A stretch of 64,000 nucleotides of DNA from CAZNXJ01 sp964577115 (GCA_964577115.1 CAZNXJ010000008.1:124001-188000), one strand, 5' to 3'; positions 53,959 through 63,100 are shown, numbered from the stretch's first letter. The notes: a model not told the origin generated them from the letters alone. Program-made: numbers and translations.

Positions 53959-55218
53959 GTGACGCAGACCATCTATATACAGTCATACGACAACGGCCTA
54001 ACGCTGGTCGCCGAGCAAATGGATTGGCTCGAATCGGCCGCGATTTCGCTGAACGTCGAATGCGGTTTTTCCCGCGATCCGGCGGATAAGCTGGGCCTGG
54101 CGAACCTGACGTGCGAGATGGTCCAGCGCGGTTGCGGCAGCCGGACGAGCCGCCAGTTCGTCGAGACGCTCGAGAATCTGGGCGTCGACCACTCCTCGTC
54201 GGTCTCCGCCGTCCACACGACATATTCCGCGGCGCTCGTCGCTGACAAGCTGGGCGAGGTACTCCCGATCTTCGCCGACCTGGTGCGCCGGCCGCACCTA
54301 CCCGAGGAGCAATTCGAGGACGCGCGGCAAGTCTGCATCCACGAGCTCCGTTCGATCGAGGACGATTTCGCTCAGCGCACTATGCAGGAGCTGCGCCGGC
54401 GGCACTATGGCGATCCGCTCGGCCGCAACGCGCAAGGCACGCAGGAAAGCATCCAGCGGCTGACGATCGACGACGTGCGGACCTTTTATGAGCAGGGCTA
54501 CGGCCCGCAGAACGCGATTCTGAGCGTCGCGGGCAAGTTCGATTGGCAGCAGCTCGAACAAACCGTACGCCGCCTCTTTAGCGACTGGCAACCGCAGCCG
54601 CTCGGAGAACTCGTCGAAGTTCCTCCGACGCGCGGCTACACGCATCTGGCTCACGAAACGAATCAAACGCACATCGCCATTGCGTACCCGAGCGTCTCGT
54701 ATCGCGATCCCGACTATTTTCAGGCGCGCGGTGCGATTGGCATTTTGAGTGACGGAGTCAGCTCGCGGCTGTTTACCGAAGTGCGTGAAAAACGCGGGCT
54801 TTGTTATACGGTCAGCGCGTACTGCCATTCGTTTTACGACCGCGGCAGCGTATTGTGCTATGCAGGCACAACGACCGAACGGGCGCAGGAGACATTGGAC
54901 GTCGTGCTGGCAGAAATTCGTCGGCTGAGCGAAGGTGTGAGCGCCGACGAAGTTCAACGAATGCAGGCGCGCATCAAGAGCGGCCTGATTATGCAGCAGG
55001 AGTCGAGCGGCACGCGGAGCAGCGCCATCGCAGGCGACTGGTATTATTGGAAACGTGTGCGGCTGATCGACGAATTGAAACGCGAGATCGATCGGCTAAG
55101 CCCAGAGAGCATCGGTGAATTTCTGGCGCGGCACGTTCCCCGGGAGTTCACGATCGTGACGCTGGGAGCGAAACCTCTGGAGGTACCACTTGGAATTTCT
55201 GCGACACACACTTCCTAA
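53959..55218 (+). CDS. M16 peptidase family protein, inactive subunit
   Basis: A 419-residue insulinase-fold protein without the zinc site: where catalytic M16 subunits have HxxEH this one reads LTCEM. The C-terminal R/Y motif (REKRGLCYTVSAY) used to hold peptide substrates is present. It pairs with the active gene that follows, as in bacterial M16B heterodimers. It starts at a GTG at 53959 behind a GAGGA ribosome site. The end overlaps the next start by 29 bases. Location not clear; no signal peptide is seen. Confidence 0.88.
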   Translation: MTQTIYIQSYDNGLTLVAEQMDWLESAAISLNVECGFSRDPADKLGLANLTCEMVQRGCGSRTSRQFVETLENLGVDHSSSVSAVHTTYSAALVADKLGEVLPIFADLVRRPHLPEEQFEDARQVCIHELRSIEDDFAQRTMQELRRRHYGDPLGRNAQGTQESIQRLTIDDVRTFYEQGYGPQNAILSVAGKFDWQQLEQTVRRLFSDWQPQPLGELVEVPPTRGYTHLAHETNQTHIAIAYPSVSYRDPDYFQARGAIGILSDGVSSRLFTEVREKRGLCYTVSAYCHSFYDRGSVLCYAGTTTERAQETLDVVLAEIRRLSEGVSADEVQRMQARIKSGLIMQQESSGTRSSAIAGDWYYWKRVRLIDELKREIDRLSPESIGEFLARHVPREFTIVTLGAKPLEVPLGISATHTS

Positions 55219-56443
55219 CGGGCTGGAAGTCATTGCCGAGCGGAATGAGAAGGCGTACAGCACCGCGCTCGGCTATTTCGTGAAAACCGGTTCACGAGAC
55301 GAAGACGCCAAGATCTCGGGGATGAGCCATTTCCTCGAGCACATGACGTTCAAAGGCACGTCGAAACGCACGGCCGAGGACGTCAATCGCGAACTGGATG
55401 AGATCGGCTCGCACTCGAACGCCTACACGAGCGAGGAGCAGACCGTTTATCACGCGATCGTACTTCCCGAGTACATGGAGCGTGCGGTCGAGCTGCTGTC
55501 GGACATGATGCGTCCGGCGCTGCGCGAAGAGGATTTCCAAACCGAGAAGCAGGTAATCCTAGAAGAGATCGCCAAGTACGATGACCAGCCGCCGTTCGGT
55601 GCCTTCGAGCGGAGCATGGCGCTACATTTCGGCGACCATTCGCTGGGCCGCGCCATTTTGGGTACGCGCGATACGGTCAGCGCAATGTCGGCCGCCGACA
55701 TGCAGACCTTTTTCGCCCAGCAGTACAGTCCCAACAACATGGCGCTCGTAGCGACCGGCAATGTCGATTTCCCGCGGCTCGTGGAATTGGCCGAGCGATA
55801 CACGAGCGACTGGGCAGCCTTCACGCCGCGTCGCGATCCAACACGCGGCCAGCGAGTCAGCTCGCAGACGCGTGTCGACGTCCGCACGAACCCGCTCGCT
55901 ACCCAGCAATACGTTATCCTTGTTTCGGATGGCCCCGCCGCGGACCAGGAACAGCGCTATGCCGGCCGTCTCGCGGCCGCGATTCTCGGCGACGACAGCG
56001 GCAGCCGTATGTTCTGGGAACTGGTGGATACCGGCCGAGCGGAATGCGCGGCAATGGGTCCGCACGAGTTCCAGGGCACCGGCGTGATGCTGACGTACTT
56101 GTGCTGCGAGGCCGAAGACGCGCAGGAGAATCTGCGCGCAATCCATGAGATCTTTCGGCGCGCCGAGGAAGAAGGCGTAACCGAGCAGGAGCTCGAACAG
56201 GCCAAGAACAAGATTTGTTCGCAAATCGTGCTTTCGAGCGAACGTGCGGCGAATCGCCTGTTCAGCGTGGGCGGCGGCTGGCTAACGCGCGGCGAGTATC
56301 GGCGCGTGAAGGAAGTCGTTGACGCCTACCGTGCCGTGACGGTCGACGAGATCCGCGAGTTGCTCCAGCAATATCGCCTGACGCGCTACACAACATGCGC
56401 CGTCGGCCCGCTCGAGCATCTCGAAATCCCCAGCCGCGCCTAA
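55190..56443 (+). CDS. M16 zinc peptidase, catalytic subunit
   Basis: A 417-residue insulinase-family peptidase with the inverted zinc motif HFLEH at residues 47-51 and the downstream Glu ligand in the QVILEEIAKY helix (about 121-130). It cleaves short or unfolded peptides and probably forms a heterodimer with the non-catalytic subunit encoded just upstream. The start is a TTG at 55190, supported by GGAGG 6 bases ahead and by FLRHTLPNGLEV, the expected family N-terminus. Confidence 0.93.
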   Translation: MEFLRHTLPNGLEVIAERNEKAYSTALGYFVKTGSRDEDAKISGMSHFLEHMTFKGTSKRTAEDVNRELDEIGSHSNAYTSEEQTVYHAIVLPEYMERAVELLSDMMRPALREEDFQTEKQVILEEIAKYDDQPPFGAFERSMALHFGDHSLGRAILGTRDTVSAMSAADMQTFFAQQYSPNNMALVATGNVDFPRLVELAERYTSDWAAFTPRRDPTRGQRVSSQTRVDVRTNPLATQQYVILVSDGPAADQEQRYAGRLAAAILGDDSGSRMFWELVDTGRAECAAMGPHEFQGTGVMLTYLCCEAEDAQENLRAIHEIFRRAEEEGVTEQELEQAKNKICSQIVLSSERAANRLFSVGGGWLTRGEYRRVKEVVDAYRAVTVDEIRELLQQYRLTRYTTCAVGPLEHLEIPSRA

Positions 56444-56790
56444 CGCGCCGTCCCGATTTCGACACTCCGACCGAGGCGCTGAATCAAACGGGCAAAACTG
56501 CGAAGGCCGAACAGGTTATTGCCGAGCGAGGCCGTAAGGGTCCGCCGCCCATCGCCCTGAGCCTGGCGTGGATCTGCTACCGGTACCAGGCTTACGGCCA
56601 AGCGATCAACCTGTTTACGAAGCTGTTCACTACGCAGGTCGGCAATCCCAACTTCCTCGCCGCGCTGGAATGTGCCGCGCGGCGCTGCGGGCGCGTGAAC
56701 GATATCGTGCGGCTCTATAAATCACAGCGCTCCTCCGATCTGCGGCTCTTCGGCCGCATACGCCGCCTATACGCGGAATCCGGACGCTAG
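56395..56790 (+). CDS. TPR-like hypothetical protein
   Basis: A 131-residue frame whose residues 28-125 look like helical repeats of TPR type (TAKAEQVIAERGRKG, PPIALSLAWICYRYQAYGQAINLFTKLF, NPNFLAALECAARRCGRVNDIVRLYKS). The first 25 residues overlap the M16 gene end and are Arg/Pro rich, and no ribosome site precedes the ATG, so the true start may be elsewhere or at a rarer codon. Codon use of the repeat part is like neighbouring genes. I cannot name a function; TPR proteins usually scaffold complexes. Confidence 0.55.
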   Translation: MRRRPARASRNPQPRLTRRPDFDTPTEALNQTGKTAKAEQVIAERGRKGPPPIALSLAWICYRYQAYGQAINLFTKLFTTQVGNPNFLAALECAARRCGRVNDIVRLYKSQRSSDLRLFGRIRRLYAESGR

Positions 56791-56976
56791 AGCCTGAAGA
56801 TGCGGCGTATCGCTAGGTGGAATCCGGTGGGCCGCAAGGATTGCCTCATTGTGCTCGCCGCACCCCCTGGGCCGGCGTCTCAAACAGCTACGCGGCGTTT
56901 CGATAAATTCACGCCGGCCATGCAGGCGATAGCATCTTAAGGAAGGCAAAGACCGTTCGGCACGGAGGCGTGAAAG

Positions 56977-57309
56977 ATGCGTCGGATGCTTGTGCGATTG
57001 GCCGGACTTGGGATGATCGCGCTGGTCGCCGCGCCGGCCAGTGGTGACGACCAATGCTTCCGGCGGTGGTGGGGCATTGGCTACGGCCCTGGGTACCATG
57101 CCGGATGGCGCGCTGGTGAGCCACAATTCTATCCGTACTACCAGATGCCGCTCGCCGAACCTGTGTACCCTGGATACCAGGCCCCGCGGACAGCTCCACC
57201 AAGTCCTCCGGAAACAGCCGGTCCCTCGGCCCGGCACCGGCCCGCCGATCCGGTCTACCCATGGACTCGGCTGCCCGCGCGCGATGGTGCGCCCCTCATT
57301 TCGCGTTAG
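56977..57309 (+). CDS. Small secreted Tyr/Pro-rich protein
   Basis: A 110-residue protein with a signal peptide (RRMLVRLAGLGMIALVAAPASGDD, cleavage after ASG or so) and a mature part rich in Tyr, Pro and Gly (GYGPGYHAGWRAGEPQFYPYYQMPLAEPVYPGYQAPR). A GGAGGCGTGAAAG ribosome site precedes the ATG. Planctomycetes encode many such small exported proteins without a known role; surface or matrix location is likely. No family recognised. Confidence 0.62.
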   Translation: MRRMLVRLAGLGMIALVAAPASGDDQCFRRWWGIGYGPGYHAGWRAGEPQFYPYYQMPLAEPVYPGYQAPRTAPPSPPETAGPSARHRPADPVYPWTRLPARDGAPLISR

Positions 57310-57408
57310 AGACGTTTTGCTACAATCGGCACCTCACGGAAGTGGCCAGAGCGGCGATGCCGCCGGCGCCACGGTTGTGCCGACAAACGTCTCCCACGGT
57401 TCCACGCC

Positions 57409-57867
57409 ATGCAGCGCACTTTGATTCTCCTCAAGCCGGACTGCGTTCAGCGGCGGCTGATGGGGCGAGTGATCACTCGCTTCGAAGAAAAAGGTTTCAA
57501 CATCATCGGCATGAAGATGCTGCGCGTCACGCCCGAACTGGCGCGGCAGCACTATGCCGAGCACGTGAATAAGCCGTTCTACCCGAGCCTCGAGGAATTC
57601 ATTACGGCCGCGCCGATTGTCGCCATCGCTCTTGAAGGACTCGACGTCATCCGCGTGGTCCGCGAAATGCTCGGACCGACGAACGGCCTGAACGCACCGG
57701 TCGGAACAATCCGCGGCGACTATAGCAGTAGCCGGCAGATGAACCTTGTTCACGCCTCGGATGGCCCGGAAGCGGCCGAGCGCGAGTTGAAGTTGTATTT
57801 CGGCGACGACGAGCTGCACAGCTACGAGCCGGCACTTGCGCCTTGGTTCAAAGCCTCCGACGAGTAG
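57409..57867 (+). CDS. ndk: Nucleoside diphosphate kinase
   Basis: A 152-residue enzyme transferring the gamma phosphate from ATP to other nucleoside diphosphates. The catalytic H115 lies in NLVHASD; TLILLKPDCV starts the fold, and GTIRGDYSSSRQMNLVHASD is the family block. The length fits. The last 20 bases overlap the convergent membrane protein gene. No ribosome site is obvious, but the ATG is the family start. Confidence 0.97.
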   Translation: MQRTLILLKPDCVQRRLMGRVITRFEEKGFNIIGMKMLRVTPELARQHYAEHVNKPFYPSLEEFITAAPIVAIALEGLDVIRVVREMLGPTNGLNAPVGTIRGDYSSSRQMNLVHASDGPEAAERELKLYFGDDELHSYEPALAPWFKASDE

Positions 57868-58549
57868 CCCAGCGGCGATACACGCTGCGAAATGCAAGCG
57901 GCGCCGCGCCGAGCATCACAAAGGCCAGCACAACGCCGGGGCGCAGCAGGCTCGCAGCGCCCTGCGTTGCGATCTGTTCGAGCGTCGGTAATCGGCTGCC
58001 CGCGTACGCAAAGAGGCACGTCCCGGGCAGCATGCCTATCTGGCTGACCCAAAGAAAAGTCCACAGCCGCATGCGCGTCAGCCCAGCTACCAGGTTGATC
58101 ACAAAGAATGGTATGGCCGGGATGAGCCGCAGCCAGAACAGGTACAGAGCTCCTTCGCTATCGAGCCACCGGTTCATCGATGCGAGTCGCTCAGCATAAC
58201 GCTGCTGGACATATTGTCCAACCAAATAGCGGCTCGTCAGAAACGCGACGCCCGCACCTGCCGTTGCGGCGAAGCTTAGTAGCACAACGGCTCGCCAAAA
58301 TCCAAACAACCAGCCATACGTCAGCGACATGACGCCCGCGCCTGGCAGCGAGAGTCCCGTGATCGCGACATACACGCAGAACGCTCCGAGAAGCGCCATT
58401 ACCGGATGCTGTTCGACGGAGGCGCGCAGCGCGGATTCGTTCCGCGCGAGCCGTTCAAGCGACCACGCATCGCGGACCTGCCAGGCGAACGTGGCGGCTG
58501 CGACGACGACGATGAACAGCGTGACGGCTTGGTAACGTTTCGGGACCAC
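57848..58549 (-). CDS. TVP38/TMEM64 family membrane protein (VTT domain)
   Basis: A 233-residue inner-membrane protein with five or six hydrophobic segments. SLPGAGVMSLTYGWLFGFWRAVVLLSFAATAGAGVAFLTSRYLV and LIPAIPFFVINLVAGLTRMRLWTFLWVSQIGMLPGT are the two signature regions of the VTT/TVP38 group. Relatives of the DedA family support membrane homeostasis. It overlaps ndk convergently by 20 bases. Confidence 0.9.
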   Translation of the reverse strand: MVPKRYQAVTLFIVVVAAATFAWQVRDAWSLERLARNESALRASVEQHPVMALLGAFCVYVAITGLSLPGAGVMSLTYGWLFGFWRAVVLLSFAATAGAGVAFLTSRYLVGQYVQQRYAERLASMNRWLDSEGALYLFWLRLIPAIPFFVINLVAGLTRMRLWTFLWVSQIGMLPGTCLFAYAGSRLPTLEQIATQGAASLLRPGVVLAFVMLGAAPLAFRSVYRRWATRRRL

Positions 58550-58588
58550 GGGGCTGGCACGGAAGCGCGCGGAATAAAATGAACGGAT

Positions 58589-59569
58589 TCAGCCGTGGTT
58601 CCGAAGATTGCCGGCCGGCGTGTCGGCAGCAAGCTGGTCAATCATTTCTCGCGTCGCGGCTTCGACTGCATTTTGCCACTGAGCATCGCCAAACCGTTCG
58701 CGGTACTCGGGGCGCGCATGCGCGAAGATGATCGCGCGCGAACTATTGACCAGTGCTCCCCATCCACGATCGTCAAATCCGGCCGCCGTATCCGCCGCCG
58801 AACCGCCTTGCGCGCCGTAACCCGGGATGAGAAGCCACGCATGCGGCATCGCCGCACGCAGTTCGGCGAGCTGCTGCGGATAGGTCGCGCCCACGACGGC
58901 ACCGATGGGTCCGAATCCCGACGCAGAGGCAAGGGGCGCCGACTGTTGCTCGAGCCACTCGGCCACCTGCACATACAGCGCGCGCCCCTCACGGCTCACT
59001 TTTAAATCCTGGAACTGGCCACCGCCGGGGTTCGAGGTTTTGACAAGGACAAACACGCCGGCCCCACGCTGCCCGGCAATGTTGAAAAACGGCTCGAGAC
59101 TGTCGCTGCCGAGATACGGGCTGACCGTCAGCGCATCGGCTCCCCAGGCGCTTTCAGCGCCAAGGTAGCCGCGGGCATAGGCCTCTGCCGTGGAACCAAT
59201 ATCGTTGCGTTTGCCATCGAGCACGACGAGCAGCCCGCGTTGGCGCGCATATTGACAGACTTTTGCAAGCGCGGACATGCCCGGCGGTCCCAGCTCTTCG
59301 AAGAACGCCGCTTGCGGTTTAACGGCCGGAACGAGCGGCGCGACGACGTCGATGATACCTTCACAAAAGCGCTGGAAGGCCCCGGCCTGCGCGGCAAGGT
59401 CGCGAGCGTCGATGCCGTGCTTCAAAGGCTCCGGCAAATTGGCAAAGCGAGGATCCAGGCCAACGAGCGCCGGCGTCTGGCAACGCACAATCGCCTCGGC
59501 CAGCCGATCACTAAACGGATTTGTCACGGGAGCGTGTTTTTCGGTGAGGCTGTGGTGGGTGTCGGACAC
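58589..59569 (-). CDS. pyrF: Orotidine 5'-phosphate decarboxylase
   Basis: A 326-residue PyrF of the longer type-2 group, converting orotidylate to UMP in pyrimidine synthesis. PALVGLDPRFANLP and the catalytic LDGKRNDIGSTAEAYARG, then VFVLVKTSNPGG and LIPGYGAQGG, are the barrel motifs. The start is a GTG at 59569; another GTG 14 codons in (59527) is possible and neither has a strong ribosome site. Transcribed with the phzF-like gene's strand but divergent from no neighbour. Confidence 0.94.
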   Translation of the reverse strand: MSDTHHSLTEKHAPVTNPFSDRLAEAIVRCQTPALVGLDPRFANLPEPLKHGIDARDLAAQAGAFQRFCEGIIDVVAPLVPAVKPQAAFFEELGPPGMSALAKVCQYARQRGLLVVLDGKRNDIGSTAEAYARGYLGAESAWGADALTVSPYLGSDSLEPFFNIAGQRGAGVFVLVKTSNPGGGQFQDLKVSREGRALYVQVAEWLEQQSAPLASASGFGPIGAVVGATYPQQLAELRAAMPHAWLLIPGYGAQGGSAADTAAGFDDRGWGALVNSSRAIIFAHARPEYRERFGDAQWQNAVEAATREMIDQLAADTPAGNLRNHG

Positions 59570-59674
59570 GAACCGGAACAGCTCCGGATCGGATAAACGC
59601 CCAGTTTAGCGGCCTCAGCGCGGACTCCCAGCAGGCGCTACAACAATTCGCCGAGGAAATCGGTTCGCGCACGG

Positions 59675-60478
59675 CTACGTGCGCAGCTCACCCTCGAGCA
59701 CCGTCACGGCCTGCCCCGACAATTGCACGCGTTCGCTCTCGACCTGGACTTTCAAGTGGCCGCCCCGAGGCGACGCCTGATACGCGCGAATCGGTGAGCG
59801 TCCTAGCCGCTCCGTCCAATACGGGCCAAGACAACAGTGGGCCGAACCCGTTACCGGGTCCTCGTCGATACCAAGCGCGGGACAGAAGAAGCGCGAAACA
59901 ATATCGTGCGTCTCGCCGTCGGCCTTGCTGGTGATGATCACACCACGAGTTGGCACGCCCTTTAATCGCTCGAAGTCGGGGCGGACCGCGCGCACCGCTT
60001 GTTCGTTCTCGAGCTCCACCAGGTAGTCGAACGTTGTTTTGCCCACAAACCGCACACGCTCGCTCGCCACTCCCAGCGACGCAAACAAGTCTGGCGGCGG
60101 TTCCGACGGTTCGGCTGGTGTCGCGGGAAAATCCATTTCGATTTCGTCGCCCCTGTGATGGCAGATCAGGGGGCCGCTGAGCGTCGCAAAGCGGATCGAC
60201 TGATCGTGCGGAGCAATTTCCGCCGACCAGAGCACATGGGCCGAGGCGAGTGTCGCATGGCCGCAGAGCGGGACTTCCGCACGCGGAGCAAACCATCGCA
60301 GACCAAAACCGTCATCCTGCCGAGTGACGAAGGCGGTTTCCGCGAGGTTCATTTCGGCCGCCACCGCCTGCATCCAGTCCGCCGGCGCGTCGGATTCCAT
60401 CAGACATACCGCCGCCGGATTACCACCAAAGGGCTGGTTCGTGAACGCATCCACCTGCCAGATCTTCACGCGACGCAT
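59675..60478 (-). CDS. PhzF-like isomerase family protein
   Basis: A 267-residue protein with the PhzF fold. The N-terminal VDAFTNQPFGGNPAAVCLM, AETAFV with the catalytic Glu and FALRWF-like FGLRWFAPRAEVPLCGHATLASAHVL, then the second half with GDPVTGSAH-like DEDPVTGSAHCCLGPYW are diagnostic. Members isomerise small metabolites; true phenazine synthesis is not implied. The ATG at 60478 with GGAG 8 bases upstream is preferred over the GTG 3 codons earlier. Confidence 0.92.
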   Translation of the reverse strand: MRRVKIWQVDAFTNQPFGGNPAAVCLMESDAPADWMQAVAAEMNLAETAFVTRQDDGFGLRWFAPRAEVPLCGHATLASAHVLWSAEIAPHDQSIRFATLSGPLICHHRGDEIEMDFPATPAEPSEPPPDLFASLGVASERVRFVGKTTFDYLVELENEQAVRAVRPDFERLKGVPTRGVIITSKADGETHDIVSRFFCPALGIDEDPVTGSAHCCLGPYWTERLGRSPIRAYQASPRGGHLKVQVESERVQLSGQAVTVLEGELRT

Positions 60479-60653
60479 GCTCGTCACTCCTCAGTTCATC
60501 CAGGTTGCGACTGAAACGCCGAGCCACCTCACTGGAACGCTCGGCCGTAACGACCTATGGGGACACGAACCGAGGGAAAACGGTTCGCGAGCAGCACGCG
60601 TTTTCGCAGCGCCAGCGTGCCACTCGCGAACCCGGCGAATTCACCTCATCGCG

Positions 60654-61130
60654 TTACGCCATACCAAAGGCTTCTTTCATCGAGGCCGCCAGCTCCTCGG
60701 GCGTCTTGTCGCTGACATGCGTCGCAAACGACCAGTTATGGCCGAACGGATCCGTGATCACACCGTAGCGATCGCCCCAGAACATGTCCTGAGCCGGCAT
60801 TTTCACGGTGGCCCCAGCCTGCTCGGCCCGAGCGATCGCGGCATCGCAGTCTTCGACGTAGCGGTGAATGGTAATTGGCGCGGCATTCAGCGATTTCGGC
60901 GAATGGCTCACGCCATCGCAGTATTCAGGAAAGTCATCCGCAAGGAACACGGTCGCGTTTCCGATGCGAATGGCCGCGTGCATGAGCTTCTGACCATCCG
61001 GACTCGGCACGCGCGTCAGCTCTTCGGCGCCAAACACCTTTTTATAGAACTCGATCGCCTCCGAACATGGATCACAAACCAGATGCGGGATCAATCCCTC
61101 GCGACCTTCGGGAATTGCCTTTGTGCTCAT
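60654..61130 (-). CDS. VOC family (PhnB-like) protein
   Basis: A 158-residue vicinal-oxygen-chelate protein of the PhnB/YP_-type group used for small-molecule binding or lyase/dioxygenase chemistry. GLIPHLVCDPCSEAIEFYKKVFGAEEL starts the first beta-alpha-beta-beta-beta unit and MFWGDRYGVITDPFGHNWSFATHV ends the second. Metal ligands cannot be fixed by eye. It precedes the DoxX-like gene on the same strand direction with 100 bases before its start and the phzF-like gene after it. Confidence 0.9.
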   Translation of the reverse strand: MSTKAIPEGREGLIPHLVCDPCSEAIEFYKKVFGAEELTRVPSPDGQKLMHAAIRIGNATVFLADDFPEYCDGVSHSPKSLNAAPITIHRYVEDCDAAIARAEQAGATVKMPAQDMFWGDRYGVITDPFGHNWSFATHVSDKTPEELAASMKEAFGMA

Positions 61131-61260
61131 CGCTCTTACCTCTTCAAGCTAGAAAGAATCACGGGTTTTCACGAACGCTTCACGAGCAAACAAACACGAT
61201 CCGCCGGCGCGGATGCGTTATGACCACGTTTGAACAGATTGAACAGAGGAGCGGCGCTGC

Positions 61261-61662
61261 TCAGCCTAGTTCGCGTAAGCGAGCCGAACTGGAGCCGATG
61301 GCGAGCGAAAAAATTTCGGGATAGCGGCACGCGACGCCAATCCACATCACGACCCCCATGATGATGGGCATGATGAACGGGTCACCCACACGCACGTGGG
61401 TCGCCGTCGCTCCGCCGAGGTACCCAGTCAACAGGATGGCGGCGAGAAAGCCGGTGCGTGGCACGAGCAGGAGCACGGCGAGCACGACTTCCAGGATGCC
61501 GATGCGCGTCATGAGCGGAACCGTGTAGCCCAGCTTCTCGAACATCTCGGCCTTCCCCTCCCACTCGGCAAACTTGCCGCCCGCGCTCGGAACGATCAGG
61601 AAAAAGGCGACCAAGGCGCTGATGACCCATCCCGTAATGCGCATGCCTCGCGACGACTTCAT
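61261..61662 (-). CDS. DoxX-like membrane protein
   Basis: A 133-residue protein with four membrane segments (VISALVAFFLIVPSAGGKFAEWEG, IGILEVVLAVLLLVPRTG, FLAAILLTGYLGGATATHVR, IMPIIMGVVMWIGVACR), matching the DoxX-like family. Members are linked to oxidative stress or quinone metabolism but have no settled function. The ATG at 61662 has an AAAGG ribosome site; a longer frame exists upstream without membrane character. Convergent in direction with nothing; divergent from the NsrR-like gene. Confidence 0.9.
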   Translation of the reverse strand: MKSSRGMRITGWVISALVAFFLIVPSAGGKFAEWEGKAEMFEKLGYTVPLMTRIGILEVVLAVLLLVPRTGFLAAILLTGYLGGATATHVRVGDPFIMPIIMGVVMWIGVACRYPEIFSLAIGSSSARLRELG

Positions 61663-62023
61663 GGCGATGCCTTTCGTGAGATTTATGGCCAGTTCAAAAA
61701 ACGGGCAAAGCAAATGCCGGTTCCCTGCGTTTCATGTCGCAGGTTCGTTGCTGCCCGGCTAACGGATAGTCGAACGACAGGGGCCCGGTTCGACACACGC
61801 GTGAATCTTTCTTGGTGAGACCGTCGTTCAGTCCGCGCCCGCTCGAATGGCGGCGACGAGTTCAGGAGCATAACGAACGGCGCGGTCGCCGAACAACGTC
61901 CACGTCGGCCGGCGGCATTAACAAAAACGCCACGCGCCACTCCGTCCGCGTTGACAGCGCCCCGGCCCGCCTCTAAATTGGCAAAACATGTACAGTTAAT
62001 ACATCTTTAAGAATACCCTCCTG
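61663..62023. other. Divergent control region of DoxX and NsrR-like genes
   Basis: No gene is supported. The right end carries an NsrR-type operator (61985-62007) in an AT-rich patch just before the NsrR-like start. The left 300 bases show nothing recognised besides the DoxX ribosome site. Confidence 0.5.
61985..62007 (+). promoter_or_regulatory. NsrR-type operator
   Basis: The element has ATGTA (61988-61992) and TACAT (62000-62004) as an inverted repeat 7 bases apart, flanked by AA and CTT/TT, and the right half AATACATCTT reads on the other strand as AAGATGTATT, close to the known NsrR half-site AAGATGYATTT. It ends 16 bases before the NsrR-like ATG, fitting autorepression. Confidence 0.65.
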
Positions 62024-62479
62024 ATGGCGCTGACAACGCAGACGGATTACGCCCTCCGGACGCTCATGTACCTGGCGACGCGCCACGGGCGAGCGACCGT
62101 GGCCGACGTTGCCGGCCTGTTTGGGATTTCGGTCCACCATGTCGCGAAAGTCGTCAACTTACTGGCTCGCAACGGCTATTTGCGGAGCGTGCGCGGAGTC
62201 GGCGGCGGCATCGAGCTCGCCCGCCGGCCCGAAGAGATTCGCATTGGAGAGGTCATCCAGTGCATCGAAGGCGGCCAGCATCTACTCGACTGTCTCGGCA
62301 CACCCAACGTCTGCACCATTCAGTCGTTCTGCAAGCTACGAGGCGTGTTGGCGGAAGCCGAACGCCTTCAGCGCGAGTACCTGAGCGGCGTCACGCTGGC
62401 GGATGTGTTGCCGACGCCGCTCCAATTGGACCAGGCCGCCAAGGGCGCCGCGCCTGGTCCGTCCTCATCGGCGCCCTGA
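62024..62479 (+). CDS. nsrR: NsrR-like Rrf2 family iron-sulfur regulator
   Basis: A 151-residue Rrf2-type winged-helix regulator. D8 and C90, C97, C103 (spacing 6 and 5) match the D-C-C-C ligands of the nitric oxide sensor NsrR, whose [4Fe-4S] cluster is destroyed by NO. The helix-turn-helix is VADVAGLFGISVHHVAKVVNLLARNGYLRSVRG. The start is the ATG at 62024, which places D8 correctly; no ribosome site is seen, so a very short leader is possible. It is followed after 32 bases by a heme protein gene, and an NsrR-type operator overlaps its promoter. Confidence 0.9.
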   Translation: MALTTQTDYALRTLMYLATRHGRATVADVAGLFGISVHHVAKVVNLLARNGYLRSVRGVGGGIELARRPEEIRIGEVIQCIEGGQHLLDCLGTPNVCTIQSFCKLRGVLAEAERLQREYLSGVTLADVLPTPLQLDQAAKGAAPGPSSSAP

Positions 62480-62511
62480 TGGTTTCTCACTCGTTTTGCG
62501 GAGGTTCGGTT

Positions 62512-63063
62512 ATGAAGCATGCGATTACCCTATTCAGCATCGCGGCCCTCGCCGTCGCGACGCTGTCCGTCCAGCTGGTCGGTCAGGAGGCAGCCGACAA
62601 GCCCTCGGCGAAGGCCGCTGCGGCACAAGACGACAAGGCAGTCGAACGTACGCGTGACGTGGTGAAGATGTTGGACGATATCTACAAGCAGACGATCATC
62701 CTGATCACCGACAAGTACGTGCACACCGAAGACGATTTTGCTGCCGGTAGCGCGGCCGTCGAATTGTTCCGGCGCATTGGCGAATCCGGCTCGCATCAAG
62801 TCCGGCTGCTCGACGTCACCGGCGACCCGTACGATGCCGAGAACGTGGCGAAGTCGGACTTCGAGAAAAAAGCGGTTGAACAAGTCAAGAAGGGGAAAGG
62901 GTACGTCGAGCAGATAACGACGAAAGACGGCCAGCAGTATCTCCAGGCGATGACGGCGGTTCCGGTCGTCTTGGAGCGGTGCATCATGTGCCATCCCCAC
63001 TATGCCGACGTCGAGAAGGGCGCCGCTATTGGCGCAATCAGCTACGAACTGCCGATCAAGTAA
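62512..63063 (+). CDS. Exported DUF3365 (Tll0287-like) heme protein
   Basis: A 183-residue exported c-type heme protein with a signal peptide (KHAITLFSIAALAVATLSVQLVG) and a C157-I-M-C160-H161 heme site near the C-terminus. The VKMLDDIYKQTIILITDKYV and RRIGESGSHQVRLLDVTGDPYDAEN stretches match the DUF3365 domain, a gas- or redox-sensing heme fold also found in histidine kinases. GGAGG precedes the ATG. It is in an operon with nsrR, so it probably responds to nitric oxide or its toxicity. A terminator follows. Confidence 0.88.
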   Translation: MKHAITLFSIAALAVATLSVQLVGQEAADKPSAKAAAAQDDKAVERTRDVVKMLDDIYKQTIILITDKYVHTEDDFAAGSAAVELFRRIGESGSHQVRLLDVTGDPYDAENVAKSDFEKKAVEQVKKGKGYVEQITTKDGQQYLQAMTAVPVVLERCIMCHPHYADVEKGAAIGAISYELPIK

Positions 63064-63100
63064 GCAGTCGAAACCTCGCCTCGCCCGACGGATATCCAGG

